6,118 nt of DNA from JAMQKA01 sp033722415. GTDB lineage: Bacteria; Bacteroidota; Rhodothermia; Balneolales; Balneolaceae. A model generated the notes under the pieces. That model was given only the letters and a program-made list of their open reading frames with translations. It was not told the DNA's origin and searched no databases. Position 1 is the first letter of the stretch. Every line of letters begins with the position of its first letter. Shown here in pieces: positions 5,438 to 6,118 of this stretch. The position numbers were made by a program, and so were the translations under genes. The DNA is taken from contig JAWVZC010000264.1 in assembly GCA_033722415.1 (NCBI GenBank), forward strand, positions 1 through 6,118, given 5' to 3'.

Positions 5438-6118
5438 TTGAACGTATCAGACTTCAAAAACCGCTGGATTGCTTTTTGGCGAACGAGTACCGGAAAGTGG
5501 GTGACCAAAATAATTCAGTATGGTTTTATGGCAGCAATTGTGGGGTACCTGCTGTATCAGTTGACCGATATCGGGTGGCAGCGGGTCTGGCAGTCACTTC
5601 CGGTAACACCGTGGTATTATATTCTTTTCCTGTTTCTCTATTTTGCGCTGCCGGTTTCCGAACAGTTCATCTACGGGACTTTGCTCCGTTTCTCGTTTTG
5701 GCAGGGGTTCCCGGTTTTTATACAGAAGAAAATATATAATACGGATGTACTGGGATATTCCGGGGAGGCCTACTTATTTATCTGGGCACGCAAGCACCTG
5801 GATGAAAGCAGCGGGTATATATTTGGAGTGATCAAGGATAACAATATCATCTCCTCCCTCTGCTCCACGCTCGTTGCTGTCGTTCTGCTTTCAATTTTTC
5901 TATATGTCGGTCATGTGAACCTCGGGGAACTGATCAGTATCAATCGAACGTATCTTTATATCGGTCTGGGAACGATTTTATTTCTGTTGGGCACCCTCGT
6001 CTATTTCCGTAACTATGTTATTTCGATGCCGTTTAATACCGCTTCACGAATATTCGGTATCCATCTGGCAAGACTGGTGTTTGTTTATACGGTGGAGATA
6101 ATCCAGTGGATGGTGGTA
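5438..6118 (+). CDS. Multi-pass membrane protein, N-terminal part, possibly flippase-like (LPG synthase TM family)
   Basis: The frame is open from 5411, after a TGA at 5408, to the right edge, giving 227 residues from the proposed TTG at 5438. No ATG occurs before 5528, and that one lies inside the first hydrophobic segment, so a TTG start is more likely; GTG at 5501 is an alternative. Predicted membrane spans lie at about residues 26-44, 59-80, 137-160, 172-191 and from 210 onward. Between spans two and three is a soluble stretch with LLRFSFWQGFPVFIQKK, GYSGEAYLFIWARKHL and FGVIKDNNIISS. That arrangement reminds me of lysylphosphatidylglycerol-synthase transmembrane (UPF0104-like) proteins, several of which act as lipid or glycolipid flippases, but the match is from memory and weak. 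It would sit in the inner membrane. Next to transferases for surface polymers, a transport or lipid-carrier role is reasonable but unproven. Confidence 0.7.
   Translation, partial: MNVSDFKNRWIAFWRTSTGKWVTKIIQYGFMAAIVGYLLYQLTDIGWQRVWQSLPVTPWYYILFLFLYFALPVSEQFIYGTLLRFSFWQGFPVFIQKKIYNTDVLGYSGEAYLFIWARKHLDESSGYIFGVIKDNNIISSLCSTLVAVVLLSIFLYVGHVNLGELISINRTYLYIGLGTILFLLGTLVYFRNYVISMPFNTASRIFGIHLARLVFVYTVEIIQWMVV

Noticed and set aside
5476..5831. Two overlapping + strand frames (5476-5739 and 5643-5831)
   Set aside because: They lie in other frames of the membrane protein gene, whose own frame is open from 5411 to the window end and encodes clear hydrophobic spans.
1..6118. CRISPR array, tRNA or rRNA genes, transposase gene
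   Set aside because: No regularly spaced direct repeats, no cloverleaf or rRNA-like conserved segments, and no DDE or HUH-type protein motif were seen on either strand.

Overview
The window reads as part of a chromosomal surface-polymer or lipid locus of a Gram-negative bacterium of the Bacteroidota/Balneolota/Rhodothermota type. The clues are indirect: no start codon has a good Shine-Dalgarno sequence, one upstream region carries a TTTG-N20-TAAATTTG promoter like the Bacteroidota consensus, genes of about 50% GC are separated by AT-rich gaps, and one gap holds a REP-like repeat. The lineage is an inference. All convincing genes are on the + strand.

Layout. (1) <2-865: C-terminal part of a CDP-glycerol glycerophosphotransferase-like (TagF/Glyphos_transf) enzyme, cut by the left edge. 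(2) 866-1041: AT-rich gap with a candidate promoter. (3) 1042-2367: complete myo-inositol-1-phosphate (inositol-3-phosphate) synthase. (4) 2379-3134: a nucleotidyltransferase best read as CTP:inositol-1-phosphate cytidylyltransferase, almost touching the synthase gene. (5) 3135-3495: AT-rich gap. (6) 3496-4515: a GT-A type glycosyltransferase with a DxD motif. (7) 4516-5126: a 611-base gap whose right third is a 193-bp MITE/REP-like element with 18-bp terminal inverted repeats and two inner inverted REP-like arms. (8) 5127-5420: a weakly supported small ORF. (9) 5438->6118: start of a multi-pass membrane protein, apparently with a TTG start, cut by the right edge.

How it may work together. 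The synthase turns glucose 6-phosphate into inositol phosphate, and the cytidylyltransferase would activate it to CDP-inositol. The window contains no DIPP-synthase domain and no CDP-alcohol phosphatidyltransferase to use this donor. It does contain, just upstream, a transferase family whose known members move an alcohol phosphate from a CDP-alcohol to an acceptor. One testable reading is that the cassette attaches phospho-inositol to a surface glycan or lipid, with the glycosyltransferase and the membrane protein building or exporting the carrier. The more conservative reading is inositol-phospholipid or compatible-solute synthesis with the remaining genes outside the window.
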